DNA from: Streptomyces cellulosae
Lineage (GTDB): Bacteria > Actinomycetota > Actinomycetes > Streptomycetales > Streptomycetaceae
Assembly (NCBI RefSeq): GCF_000721105.1
Contig: NZ_JOEV01000025.1
Coordinates: 248,001 to 312,000 of the forward strand
DNA length: 64,000 nt
Direction: 5' to 3'
Made by a program: the position numbers and the translations under genes. Within the stretch, counting starts at the first letter, position 1, and each line of letters starts with the position of its first letter. This document shows positions 27,879 to 35,971 of the stretch, piece after piece. The notes beneath the pieces are model-generated. The model searched no databases and was not told the origin of the DNA. It worked only from the letters and a program-made list of their open reading frames with translations.

Positions 27879-28832
27879 GTGCGAGACATCGCCGTGTTCA
27901 GCGGGAGCGCCCATCCCGAGCTGGCCCAGGAGGTCTGCGCGCATCTCGGTGTGCCGCTCAGCCCCACCAGGGTCAGCCGGTTCGCCAACGACTGCCTGGA
28001 GGTCCAGCTCCAGGCCAACTGCCGGGAACGTGACGTCTTCCTCATCCAGCCGCTGGTCAGGCCCGTCCAGGAGCACCTGGTGGAGCTGCTGCTGATGTGC
28101 GACGCGGCCCGGGGGGCCTCGGCCGGGCGGATCAGCGTCGTCATGCCGCACTACTCCTACGCCCGCTCCGACAAGAAGGACCAGCCCCGCATCTCGCTGG
28201 GCGGTCGGCTGGTCGCCGACCTGTTGGTGGCCGCGGGCGCCAGCCGGGTGCTGGCCATGACGCTGCACTCGCCACAGGTCCACGGCTTCTTCTCGGTCCC
28301 GGTCGATCACCTGCACGCGCTGCGTGAGCTCGCCGCGCACTTCCGGCAGTACGACCTCACCCGGACCACCGTCGTCTCGCCCGACCTCGGCAACGCCAAG
28401 GAGGCGGCCGCGTTCGCCCGGATGATCGGCGCCCAGGTGGCCGCGGGCGCCAAGCAGCGGTTCGCGGACGACCGGGTCAGCATCAACGCCGTCATCGGCG
28501 AGGTCGCCGACCGGGACGTGATCGTACTGGACGACGAGATCGCCAAAGGCAGCACGGTCCTGGAACTCCTCGACCGGCTGAGGGAGTCGGGGCCGCGATC
28601 GATCCGGGTCGCCTGCACGCACGGCCTGTTCGCGGACGGGGCCCTGAAGCGGATCGGGGAGCAGACGGACGTCCTGGAGATCGTGTGCACCAACACGGTC
28701 CCGGTCCCGGAGGAGGAGCGCACCGACAAGCTGCGCATCCTCACCGTCGCCCCGGCACTCGCGGAGGCGGTACGCCGTATCCACAACGGCGAGTCGGTCA
28801 GCTCCCTGTTCGACGCGCCGCGGACCGAATGA
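27879..28832 (+). CDS. prs: ribose-phosphate diphosphokinase (PRPP synthetase), divergent paralogue
   Basis: 317 residues with the PRPP synthetase fold: N-terminal IAVFSGSAHPELAQEV, the ATP-binding/regulatory MPHYSYARSDKKDQPRISLG, the ribose-phosphate-adjacent SPDLGNAKEAAAFA, and the C-terminal PRPP loop VIVLDDEIAKGSTVLEL. The enzyme transfers pyrophosphate from ATP to ribose 5-phosphate. The PRPP loop is unusual (DDEIAKGST rather than DDxIDTxGT), so this is likely a second, specialised Prs rather than the housekeeping enzyme. The GTG at 27879 follows GAGGAG. It is monocistronic. Confidence 0.85.
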   Translation: MRDIAVFSGSAHPELAQEVCAHLGVPLSPTRVSRFANDCLEVQLQANCRERDVFLIQPLVRPVQEHLVELLLMCDAARGASAGRISVVMPHYSYARSDKKDQPRISLGGRLVADLLVAAGASRVLAMTLHSPQVHGFFSVPVDHLHALRELAAHFRQYDLTRTTVVSPDLGNAKEAAAFARMIGAQVAAGAKQRFADDRVSINAVIGEVADRDVIVLDDEIAKGSTVLELLDRLRESGPRSIRVACTHGLFADGALKRIGEQTDVLEIVCTNTVPVPEEERTDKLRILTVAPALAEAVRRIHNGESVSSLFDAPRTE

Positions 28833-28869
28833 CCGGGGGATACCTCGGCAGCGCGGGAAGCGTGCGGGG

Positions 28870-29250
28870 TCACACCGAGCCGGACGCGGCCTCGGGCTGC
28901 CCCAGCGCCGCGTCCAGCGTCGGCATCGGCGGCAGCAGCCGGGACAGCCCGGTCACGCGCAGGACGCGCAGGGTGAGCGGGTGTGTGCAGACCAGGAGCA
29001 GGCGTCCGCCGTTGTCGAGCATCCGGCTGCGGGCGCGGTAGAGCAGGCGCAGTCCGGAGCAGTCGAAGAACTCCACGTCGCTGAGGTCGATCACCAGACG
29101 GGCCTCGGGCCGCCCGGTCACCAGGTCCAGGTACGGGATGATCTCCATGGCCGCGGCGATGTCGATCTCCCCGTGGAGCTCCAGCACCGTGTGCCCCCGG
29201 TCCTGGTGGACGCGCACATGCCGGGCGGGCGGTGCGGGGTCCTGCTCCAC
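28870..29250 (-). CDS. STAS domain anti-sigma factor antagonist
   Basis: 126 residues forming one STAS domain: VRVHQDRGHTVLELHGEIDI, then ARLVIDLSDVEFFDCSGLRLL with the phosphorylatable serine in DCSGL, and the C-terminal VLRVTGLSRLL. Such proteins bind anti-sigma kinases when unphosphorylated and free a sigma factor. The partner kinase is not adjacent, but a SpoIIE/HATPase protein occurs at 53478. The GTG at 29250 has GGAGG ten bases upstream and is preferred over an in-frame TTG at 29298. Confidence 0.82.
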   Translation of the reverse strand: MEQDPAPPARHVRVHQDRGHTVLELHGEIDIAAAMEIIPYLDLVTGRPEARLVIDLSDVEFFDCSGLRLLYRARSRMLDNGGRLLLVCTHPLTLRVLRVTGLSRLLPPMPTLDAALGQPEAASGSV

Positions 29251-29385
29251 GACGACATCGCCTCCAACCGGTTCCTCAGGGGCGGGGCGTGCGCACAAAT
29301 CCGTTCCCCGCCCTGCAAGTTACCCTCGATGGAGTGAATTTGAGCATGTTCGATTGACATATGTCTTCGAATTGCGAGGGTCGCC

Positions 29386-29823
29386 TTACGACAGGGCGTG
29401 CCAGGCCCTGGAAAGCGCCTGGCGGAACTGCTGCGCCTGGCGCGGTGTGAGGTCCCGCACCATCCGCTCCTCCAGCTCCCGTACGGGCCCCTCGTGCCGG
29501 GCGAGGAGCTCGCGGCCCGCGTCGGTCAGCAGGATCAGCAGCTCGCGACGGTTGCGGGGATTGCGCTCCCGGCACACCAGCCCGCGGCTCTCCAGTGACC
29601 GCACCAGGTCGGCGATCGACTGGGCGGTGACGAACGAGTCGCGGGCCAGCTGGGCGGCGGACAGTCCGTCGTGCCGCTCCAGGACGGTGAGCGCGGTGTA
29701 CTGCAGCGCGGTGATCCCGGACGGCCTGACCAGCTCGTCCAGGTGGGATCGCACGACGAGCTCCACTTGTTTCACCATGTAGAGAAGCGACGGGGGCGCC
29801 TTGGTCACCTGGGTGTCGAGCAT
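29386..29823 (-). CDS. MarR family transcriptional regulator
   Basis: 145 residues with the MarR winged helix: ITALQYTALTVLERHDGLSAAQLARDSFVTAQSIADLVRSLESRGLVCRERNPRNRRELLILLTDAGRE. The recognition helix is SIADLVRSLE and the wing RNPRNRRELL. It is divergently transcribed from the aldehyde/alcohol dehydrogenase operon, with two perfect palindromes in the 103-bp gap. It probably represses both itself and that operon and responds to an aromatic or aldehyde ligand. The ATG at 29823 begins the conserved N-terminal helix. Confidence 0.9.
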   Translation of the reverse strand: MLDTQVTKAPPSLLYMVKQVELVVRSHLDELVRPSGITALQYTALTVLERHDGLSAAQLARDSFVTAQSIADLVRSLESRGLVCRERNPRNRRELLILLTDAGRELLARHEGPVRELEERMVRDLTPRQAQQFRQALSRAWHALS

Positions 29824-29842
29824 GAGTTCACACTAGAGCATT

Positions 29843-29892
29843 GACAGGAAACCTGTCTGTAAAGAGACTGCGGACCAACAGGAATCCTGTTG
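29843..29892. promoter_or_regulatory. paired palindromic operators for the MarR regulator
   Basis: GACAGGAAACCTGTC (29843-29857) and CAACAGGAATCCTGTTG (29876-29892) are perfect palindromes sharing ACAGG-A-CCTGT half-sites. Their centres are 34 bp apart, about three helical turns. A TTGACA-like -35 (29841-29846) overlaps the first. Confidence 0.72.
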
Positions 29893-29926
29893 ATTGAAAT
29901 CTTGGCAATGAAGCTGAGGAGTGGTG

Positions 29927-31381
29927 ATGACCACCTTCGAGATCGAACCCGGCAGGCTGTTCATCGCAGGGCAGTGGCGCGAGGCCGCCGACGGCGCGCG
30001 CACCGAGGTGGTCGACCCGTCCCGGGGCGCGGTCGTCACGACCGTCGCGGAGGCGGGCGCCGCCGACGTGGACGCCGCGGTACGGGCGGCCCGTGAGGCC
30101 TTCGACGGGGGCGCCTGGTCCGGGCTGAGCGGCCGGGAGCGGGGCCGGATCCTGCACCGGGTCGCCGAGCTGATCCGCGAGAACGCCGACGAGATCGCGC
30201 AGCTGGAGAGCCTCGACGTGGGCAAGCCGATCACGCTGTGCCACGCGGTCGACGTGGCGAACGCGGCCAACGACTACGAGCACTTCGCCGCCCTCGCCCA
30301 CTCCCTGCACGGCTCGAACCGCGACACCCCCATGAACGCCCTCGCCTATACCCGGCGCGAGCCGCTCGGCGTGGTCGCCGCGATCACGCCCTTCAACTTC
30401 CCGCTGATCCTGGCCGGGTCCAAGATCGCCCCGGCGCTGGCGGCCGGCAACACCGTCGTGCACAAGCCGGCCGACGAGACCCCGCTCAGCGCCCTCTACA
30501 TGGCCCGCCTCTTCCAGAAGGCGGGGGTCCCGGACGGCGTGGTCAACGTCGTCACCGGCTCCGGTCCGGTGGCCGGGGAGGCACTGCTGCGGCACAGTGG
30601 CGTCGACAAGATCGCCTTCACCGGCTCCACCGCCGTCGGCCGGCACGCCGCGAGCGTCGCCGGCGAGTCCCTCAAGCCCGTCACCATGGAGCTCGGCGGC
30701 AACGCGGCCCACGTTGTCTTCGAGGACGCCGACCTGGAGAAGGCGGTCGGAGCGGTCATCAAGGGCTTCGTCTTCAACACCGGCCAGTTCTGCATGGGCG
30801 GCCCCCGGCTGCTGGTGGCCCGCTCGGTGTACAGCACCCTGCTCGGCATCCTCGCCGACGCCGTACCCGGCGTCCCGGTCGGCGACCCCCGGCAGCCCGA
30901 GACCGTGGTCGGTCCGATGGCGGGGGAGAAGCACCTGAAGAAGGTCGAGGAGTACGTCGCCCTGGCCCGCAAGGAGGGCGGCCGCGTCGTCTGCGGCGGT
31001 GAGCGTCTCGACCTGGACGGCGGCTACTACTACAAGCCCACCGTGATCGCGGACCTTCCCAACGACTCCCGGGTGGTGCAGGAGGAGATCTTCGGCCCGG
31101 TCCTCACCGTGCAGCCCTTCGACTCCGAGGAAGAGGCCGTCACCCTCGCCAACTCCACGCCGTACGGCCTGGCTTCTGGCGTGCAGACCAGCAACCTCGC
31201 CCGCGCCCACCGGGTCGCCGAGCGGCTCCAGGCCGGCATCGTGTGGATCAACGACTGGGCGATGCTCGACCCCGCGGTGCCCTTCGGCGGGGTCAAGGAC
31301 TCCGGCTTCGGCCGCGAGTACGGGCCCGAGGCCTTCGCCGCCTACACCAGGGTCAAGTCCGTCGTCGTCTCGCTCGACTGA
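29927..31381 (+). CDS. NAD(P)-dependent aldehyde dehydrogenase
   Basis: 484 residues of the ALDH superfamily. Asn157 in TPFNFPL, the general base Glu255 in VTMELGGN, the nucleophile Cys289 in NTGQFCMGG and the GFGREYGPE C-terminal motif are all present. It oxidises aldehydes to acids; the neighbouring benzyl/aryl-type alcohol dehydrogenase suggests aromatic aldehydes as substrate (inference). The ATG at 29927 lies six bases after GAGGA; two in-frame GTGs just upstream overlap the binding site. It is the first gene of a two-gene operon controlled by the divergent MarR. Confidence 0.92.
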   Translation: MTTFEIEPGRLFIAGQWREAADGARTEVVDPSRGAVVTTVAEAGAADVDAAVRAAREAFDGGAWSGLSGRERGRILHRVAELIRENADEIAQLESLDVGKPITLCHAVDVANAANDYEHFAALAHSLHGSNRDTPMNALAYTRREPLGVVAAITPFNFPLILAGSKIAPALAAGNTVVHKPADETPLSALYMARLFQKAGVPDGVVNVVTGSGPVAGEALLRHSGVDKIAFTGSTAVGRHAASVAGESLKPVTMELGGNAAHVVFEDADLEKAVGAVIKGFVFNTGQFCMGGPRLLVARSVYSTLLGILADAVPGVPVGDPRQPETVVGPMAGEKHLKKVEEYVALARKEGGRVVCGGERLDLDGGYYYKPTVIADLPNDSRVVQEEIFGPVLTVQPFDSEEEAVTLANSTPYGLASGVQTSNLARAHRVAERLQAGIVWINDWAMLDPAVPFGGVKDSGFGREYGPEAFAAYTRVKSVVVSLD

Positions 31382-31406
31382 GCGCGCTCTCCAAGGAGTA
31401 CCTGCG

Positions 31407-32513
31407 ATGTCCCTCACCACCCGCGCCGCCGTCGTCGAGTCAGGCGGAGCGCCCTTCACCCTCAGCGACGTCGAGCTCGACGAGCCCGGCCCGCACGAGG
31501 CGGTCGTCCGCATGGTCGCCACCGGCCTGTGCCACACCGACCTCGGCGTGGCGGGCGGCGGACTGCCCTTCCCCCTTCCCGGAGTCCTCGGGCACGAGGG
31601 CGCGGGCGTCGTCGAGACCGTCGGCTCCGCCGTCACCGGCGTCGTCCCCGGCGACCATGTCGTGCTGTCCTTCACCTCGTGCGGCGACTGCCGCAACTGC
31701 CGGGGCGGCCACCCCGCCTACTGCGCCGGCTGGCTGCCGCTGAACCTCATCGGCGGCCGCCGTGCCGACGGCACCAGCACCATCAGTCGCGACGGCGAGC
31801 CGCTCGGCGGCCACTTCTTCGGCCAGTCCTCGTTCGCCGAGCGGGCGTTGGTCGACGAGCGCAGCCTCGTCAAGGTCGACCCCGAGGTCCCCCTGGAGTC
31901 GATCGCCCCGCTGGGCTGCGGAGTGCAGACCGGTGTCGGCGCCATGTGGAACGTACTGAAGCCGGTCACCGGCAGCACGATCGTCGTCCTGGGCGCCGGA
32001 GCCGTCGGCCTGTCGGCGGTCATGGCCGCCGCCCTCACCCCGGCCACCAATATCGTCGCCGTCGACCGGGTCGGCGAACGGCTGTCGCTGGCCAAGGAGT
32101 TGGGCGCCACCCACACCGTCCACGCGGGCGAGGCCGACCTCGGTGAGGCCCTCGCGGAGATCACCGGCGGTCAGGGCGCGGACGGCATCGTGGAGACCAC
32201 GGGCAACGTCGCCGTCCTGCGCCAGGGCGTCGACGCGCTCGCCGCCCGCGGCACCCTCGTCATCGTCGGCGCCCCGGCGTTCGGCACCGAGGTCGCCCTG
32301 GACGTCAACGGGATGCTCGGCGGCAAGCAGGTCGTCGGTCTCACCCTCGGTGACGCCGAGACGCAGACCTTCATCCCCGCCCTGGTCCGCCTGGTGAAGG
32401 AGGGACGGCTCCCGCTGCACCGCCTGATCAGCACCTATCCGTTCGCGGACATCGACCAGGCGGTGCGGGACATGGGCGCGGGCAAGGCGATCAAGCCCGT
32501 GCTCACGTTCTGA
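31407..32513 (+). CDS. zinc-dependent NAD(P) alcohol dehydrogenase (aryl-alcohol type)
   Basis: 368 residues of the zinc MDR family. Catalytic zinc ligands are Cys42 (GLCHTDL) and His63-Glu64 (GHEGAGVVE); the structural zinc site is SCGDCRNCRGGHPAYC (Cys92, 95, 98, 106). The Rossmann motif is LGAGAVGLSAVMAA. The pattern fits benzyl/aryl-alcohol dehydrogenases, which convert aromatic alcohols to aldehydes and would feed the upstream aldehyde dehydrogenase. The ATG at 31407 follows AAGGAG, 25 bp behind the upstream stop, so the genes are cotranscribed. Confidence 0.9.
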   Translation: MSLTTRAAVVESGGAPFTLSDVELDEPGPHEAVVRMVATGLCHTDLGVAGGGLPFPLPGVLGHEGAGVVETVGSAVTGVVPGDHVVLSFTSCGDCRNCRGGHPAYCAGWLPLNLIGGRRADGTSTISRDGEPLGGHFFGQSSFAERALVDERSLVKVDPEVPLESIAPLGCGVQTGVGAMWNVLKPVTGSTIVVLGAGAVGLSAVMAAALTPATNIVAVDRVGERLSLAKELGATHTVHAGEADLGEALAEITGGQGADGIVETTGNVAVLRQGVDALAARGTLVIVGAPAFGTEVALDVNGMLGGKQVVGLTLGDAETQTFIPALVRLVKEGRLPLHRLISTYPFADIDQAVRDMGAGKAIKPVLTF

Positions 32514-32559
32514 CCCGGCCCCCTTCCGACCCGGCCCCCTTCAGACCCGGCCCCCTTCC
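32512..32559. repeat. three tandem 16-bp repeats
   Basis: GACCCGGCCCCCTTC-like units begin at 32512, 32528 and 32544, starting inside the stop codon of the alcohol dehydrogenase. They fill the short convergent gap before the quinone-reductase-like gene. Confidence 0.75.
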
Positions 32560-32569
32560 GGTCCCCGGG

Positions 32570-33520
32570 TCAGTCGACCGTGAGGACCAGCTTCCCCGTG
32601 GTCCGGCCGGTGTCGCCCAGCGCGTGCGCCTCGGCGGCATCGGCCAGCGGGAAGGTGTCCGCGATCGTGGCCCGCACCTTCCCCCGCTCGACGAGGTCCA
32701 CGATCGCCTTCATGCCGGACCGGTCGGCGTCCACGAGCATCCGCAGGGCCCGTACGCCCAGTCGCTCGGCCTCCTCGTGGAACTCGTCCGACCCGACCGG
32801 AAGGATCGAGACGACGATCCCGCCCGGCCGCAGCACGCGCAGCGAGCGTACGGAGGTCTCGCCGCCGAGCGTGTCCAGCACGACGTCGACGTCCTTCACG
32901 GCTTCGGCGAAGTCCGTCTCGCGGTAGTCGATCGCCTCGTCCACGCCGATCTCGCGCAGGAAGTCGTGCTTGCCCGCACTCGCCGTGCCGATCACGTACG
33001 CGCCGCGCGCCTTGGCGATCTGCACGGCCACGTGCCCGACCCCGCCGGCCGCCGCGTGGATCAGCACCCGCTGACCGGGCTGCAGGTCCGCGTTCTCCAC
33101 CAGGGCCTGCCACGCGGTCAGGGACACCAGTGGCAGCGCGCCCGCCTGCGTGTGGTCGATCAGGGACGGCTTGTGGGTGAGGGCGCGGACCGGGGCGATG
33201 ACGTACTCGGCGTGCGATCCGTGACCGTACGGGTACGGCAGCATGCCGAAGACCTCGTCGCCCGGCGTGAACGTGGCCACGCCGATGCCGACCGCCTCGA
33301 CCACACCGGAGACGTCCCAGCCGAGCACGAAGGGCGGCTCCCCGAGGAAGCCGCCGGTCGCCCGGTGCTTCCAGTCGGTGGGGTTCAGCCCGGCGGCACG
33401 GACCCGGACCAGCACCTGGTTGGGGCCCGGCTCGGGGCGCTCCACCCGTACTTCCTTCAGAACCTCGGGACCGCCGAGGACGTCCTGGCTGATGGCTCGC
33501 ATCGTGTTCACAGTGCTCAT
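32570..33520 (-). CDS. NADP-dependent oxidoreductase (quinone reductase-like MDR)
   Basis: 316 residues of the zinc-free quinone oxidoreductase branch: MRAISQDVLGGPEVLK, AAGLNPTDWKHR, GWDVSGVVEAVG, GDEVFGM, LTAWQALVENADLQPGQRVLIHAAAGGVGHVAVQIAKARGA (NADP-binding AAxGGVG) and the C-terminal GKLVLTV. It lacks the structural zinc cysteines. It probably reduces quinones or enones at the expense of NADPH. The ATG at 33520 is divergent from the GlxA-type regulator, a common pairing, with a palindrome between them suggesting control by that regulator. Confidence 0.88.
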   Translation of the reverse strand: MSTVNTMRAISQDVLGGPEVLKEVRVERPEPGPNQVLVRVRAAGLNPTDWKHRATGGFLGEPPFVLGWDVSGVVEAVGIGVATFTPGDEVFGMLPYPYGHGSHAEYVIAPVRALTHKPSLIDHTQAGALPLVSLTAWQALVENADLQPGQRVLIHAAAGGVGHVAVQIAKARGAYVIGTASAGKHDFLREIGVDEAIDYRETDFAEAVKDVDVVLDTLGGETSVRSLRVLRPGGIVVSILPVGSDEFHEEAERLGVRALRMLVDADRSGMKAIVDLVERGKVRATIADTFPLADAAEAHALGDTGRTTGKLVLTVD

Positions 33521-33557
33521 GGTGAATCAGCCTGCCCGGGATCGCCCGCCGGGAAAA

Positions 33558-33592
33558 TGGCATGATTGCCAACCTTCGATAAGATCATGCCA
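33558..33592. promoter_or_regulatory. palindromic operator between quinone reductase and GlxA regulator
   Basis: TGGCATGAT (33558-33566) is the exact inverse of ATCATGCCA (33584-33592), with a 17-base spacer. The inner TGGCATGATTGCCA is itself a palindrome. The right arm touches the regulator's ATG. Confidence 0.55.
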
Positions 33593-34587
33593 TGCGTGAC
33601 GGGGAGCAGGAAGTGCAGCGGGTCCCGGGTGGGGTCGAGGACCGGGTCGAGCGGGTCGTGGTGCTGGCCCTGGACGGGGTGTACCCGTTCGAGCTGGGTA
33701 TCCCCAGCCGGATCTTCGGCGCCGCCGACGGCCGGTACGAGGTGCTGACCTGCACGGCCGACGGCCGACCGGTGCGCACCAACGCCGACTTCACCGTCAC
33801 CGTCGATCACGGTCCCGAGATCCTGGCCACCGCGGACACCGTGGTCATCGCCTCCATCGACCCGTCGCACATCCCCGTCGAGCTGCCTGCCGAGGTCGCC
33901 GCCGCGCTGGCGCGGATCCGCCCCGACGCGCGGCTCGTCTCGATCTGCACGGCTGCCTTCGTTCTCGCCGCCGCGGGCTTCCTCGACGGCCGCAGGGCCA
34001 CCACGCACTGGCAGGTGAGCGACAGGTTCCGGCGGATGCACCCGACCGTCGCTCTCGACCCGGACGTCCTGTTCGTCGACGACGGCCGGATCCTCACCTC
34101 GGCCGGAGCCGCCTCCGGCGTCGACGTCTGCCTGCACATCGTCCGCACGGACCACGGCAGCGAGCTGGCCAACAAGGTCGCCCGGCGCTGTGTGGTCCCG
34201 CCGTTCCGGGACGGCGGACAGGCCCAGTACATCGAGCAGCCGGTCCCGCACAGCGGCGCCGTCGGCACCGCCGCCACCCGTGCCTGGGCCCTGGAGCGCC
34301 TCCACGAACCCCTGACCCTGGCAGACCTGGCCGCCCACGCCCGGATGAGCCTGCGCACCTTCGCCCGCCGCTTCCACGACGAGGTCGGCGTGAGCCCGGG
34401 CCGCTGGCTGATCCAGCAGCGCGTCGCACGGGCCCGCCATCTGTTGGAGGCCAGCGACCTGTCGGTGGACCAGGTCGCCGGCCAGGTCGGCTTCGCCACC
34501 GCCGCCTCCCTGCGTCAGCACCTGCACGCGGCGATCGGTGTCTCGCCGCAGGCCTACCGGCGTACGTTCCAGGCGGCGGCGCGCTGA
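33592..34587 (+). CDS. GlxA family transcriptional regulator (DJ-1/PfpI plus AraC HTH)
   Basis: 331 residues: an N-terminal DJ-1/PfpI-like domain (VVVLALDGVYPFELGIPSRIF; nucleophile-elbow VSICTAAFVLAAAG with Cys; HWQVSDRFRRMHP; DDGRILTSAGAASG) and a C-terminal AraC-type double helix-turn-helix (LADLAAHARMSLRTFARRFH; QVAGQVGFATAASLRQHLH). The DJ-1 part usually senses a ligand rather than acting as an enzyme. The ATG at 33592 lacks a binding site; GTG 33613, with GGGGAG seven bases upstream, is an equally good start and would leave the palindrome fully upstream. It is divergent from the quinone-reductase-like gene. Confidence 0.88.
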   Translation: MRDGEQEVQRVPGGVEDRVERVVVLALDGVYPFELGIPSRIFGAADGRYEVLTCTADGRPVRTNADFTVTVDHGPEILATADTVVIASIDPSHIPVELPAEVAAALARIRPDARLVSICTAAFVLAAAGFLDGRRATTHWQVSDRFRRMHPTVALDPDVLFVDDGRILTSAGAASGVDVCLHIVRTDHGSELANKVARRCVVPPFRDGGQAQYIEQPVPHSGAVGTAATRAWALERLHEPLTLADLAAHARMSLRTFARRFHDEVGVSPGRWLIQQRVARARHLLEASDLSVDQVAGQVGFATAASLRQHLHAAIGVSPQAYRRTFQAAAR

Positions 34588-34631
34588 ACACCGTACGACG
34601 CTGCCGGCCCGGGCACCTGGCCCTCACCCGC

Positions 34632-35195
34632 TCACCTGCTCGCGTGCAGGGCGACCAGCAACTGCCAGACCTGGTCGGCGATACCGGCGGCGTCGGCCTC
34701 GAGCAGGCCGTGCAGCCAGTCGGCCAGGACCCCGGCGAAGGTGGCGGCGACGGCCGAGGCGACCAGGGACGCGTCCGCCGCGCCGGCGAGTTCGCGTTCG
34801 CGCAGGCTGTAGTCCCGCAGGTCCCGGTGCAGCACCCGCCCGAGCGGGCCGCCGCCGCCCGGCGCGAGCAGGGCCCGGTACAGGGCGGCATGCGGGGCGA
34901 GCGAGGCGAAGAACTCCGCCAGCGCCGGCGGCGCGTGCACCGGGTCGGGCCGCCCGCGCCAGGCGTGCAGCGCCTCCACGGCCTCCCGTACGACGTCAGC
35001 GCAGGCGTCGACCGCCAGCGCCTCCAGGTCGGCGTAGTGCACGTAGAACGTGGCCCGCCCCACTCCGGCGCGGCGCACCAGCGCGGCCACGCCGACCTTA
35101 GCCAGGGGCCGCTCGGCGCACTCGTCGAGAAGAGCCCGGCGCAGCCGCTCCCTGGTGCGCGCGGCCCGCGGGTCCTCGGGCCCGCCGCGGCTCAC
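34632..35195 (-). CDS. TetR family transcriptional regulator
   Basis: 187 residues. The N-terminal TetR helix-turn-helix is TRERLRRALLDECAERPLAKVGVAALVRRAGVGRATFYVHYADLEAL, and the rest is an all-helical ligand-binding/dimer domain. It lies four bases behind the DUF1304 gene in the same direction, so the pair is one operon. A 37-bp palindrome in front of that operon is the likely binding site (autoregulation). The GTG at 35195 is the first available start of the frame. The ligand is unknown. Confidence 0.88.
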   Translation of the reverse strand: MSRGGPEDPRAARTRERLRRALLDECAERPLAKVGVAALVRRAGVGRATFYVHYADLEALAVDACADVVREAVEALHAWRGRPDPVHAPPALAEFFASLAPHAALYRALLAPGGGGPLGRVLHRDLRDYSLRERELAGAADASLVASAVAATFAGVLADWLHGLLEADAAGIADQVWQLLVALHASR

Positions 35196-35199
35196 CGGC

Positions 35200-35562
35200 T
35201 CACCCCGCGATGAGCACGGCGCCCAGGGCGAGGGCGCCGGGCACGGCCTGTGCGAACAGGATCCGGCGGTTGGCCGTGGCGGCCCCGAACACGCCCGCGA
35301 CCACGACGCAGCACAGGAAGAACACCTGCGCCCGGAACCCGGTCGGATCGGCGGCGATCAGGCCCCAGACCAGGCCGGCCGCGAGGAAGCCGTTGTAGAG
35401 CCCCTGGTTGGCGGCCATCGGCGCGGTCGCCCGAGCCATCTCGGGGTCGAAGCCGTGCAGTCCTCTGCCCGGCTTCTTCTGCCACAGGAACATCTCCATC
35501 ACCAGGATGTAGGCGTGCAGGGCGGCCACCAGCCCCACGAGTACGTTCGCGACGATCTCCAC
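35200..35562 (-). CDS. DUF1304 family membrane protein
   Basis: 120 residues with four membrane helices: VEIVANVLVGLVAALHAYIL, ANQGLYNGFLAAGLVWGLIA, VFFLCCVVVAGVFGAAT and VPGALALGAVLIAG. The conserved EMFLWQKKPGRG...F and NQGLYNGFLA motifs identify DUF1304, a small integral membrane family of unknown function. The GTG at 35562 follows GAGGAG; longer readings upstream run into the operator. It is the first gene of an operon with the TetR regulator. Confidence 0.88.
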   Translation of the reverse strand: MEIVANVLVGLVAALHAYILVMEMFLWQKKPGRGLHGFDPEMARATAPMAANQGLYNGFLAAGLVWGLIAADPTGFRAQVFFLCCVVVAGVFGAATANRRILFAQAVPGALALGAVLIAG

Positions 35563-35599
35563 GCGGGGGCGCTCCTCAACAGGTTTCCTGGAAGATTTC

Positions 35600-35636
35600 C
35601 TGGACAGGTGTCCATCATACATGGGCACCTGTCCAG
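35600..35636. promoter_or_regulatory. 37-bp palindromic operator/promoter of the DUF1304-tetR operon
   Basis: CTGGACAGGTG (35600-35610) and CACCTGTCCAG (35626-35636) are perfect inverted arms, with an inner CCAT/ATGG pair. On the minus strand the centre contains TATGAT, a good -10 box, so a bound TetR dimer would cover the promoter. Confidence 0.72.
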
Positions 35637-35655
35637 TAGATCGAAATCCGGGAAG

Positions 35656-35783
35656 CCCGGTAGGCACCTCATCGGCCGCGTACACGCGTTCGCCGCCGAC
35701 GTAGGTCTGCGCCCACCCGCGTCCGGGCGATCGCCTCCGACGGCGCCTCGAACGGATCGCGGTCCAGGACCACGACAACAGGG
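35656..35783 (-). pseudogene. C-terminal remnant of an amidohydrolase (YtcJ-like)
   Basis: On the minus strand the sequence reads VVVLDRDPFEAPSEAIARTR and, after a one-base shift, QTYVGGERVYAADE. This matches the terminal ADLVVLDRDPF...VxxTYVGGRRVY block of metal-dependent amidohydrolases. Everything upstream of that block is missing and the frame is broken, so it is a decayed fragment. The remainder of the 35641-35971 gap shows no other gene. Confidence 0.6.
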
Positions 35784-35971
35784 GGCGATGGGGCGTGGGG
35801 AGTTGACGCGGCAGGGATGACCGATGCGGCTCGGGTGGGTGATGCGGCGCGAGACGTCGCCCCGGTACGGGAAGTCGCCGGTCATCGACTGAACCGGGCG
35901 GCTCGGGATATCCGCAAGGTACAGGGCTGCGGGGCACGAACGTCCCGCGCCCCGAAACCTTCGGAGGAGAC

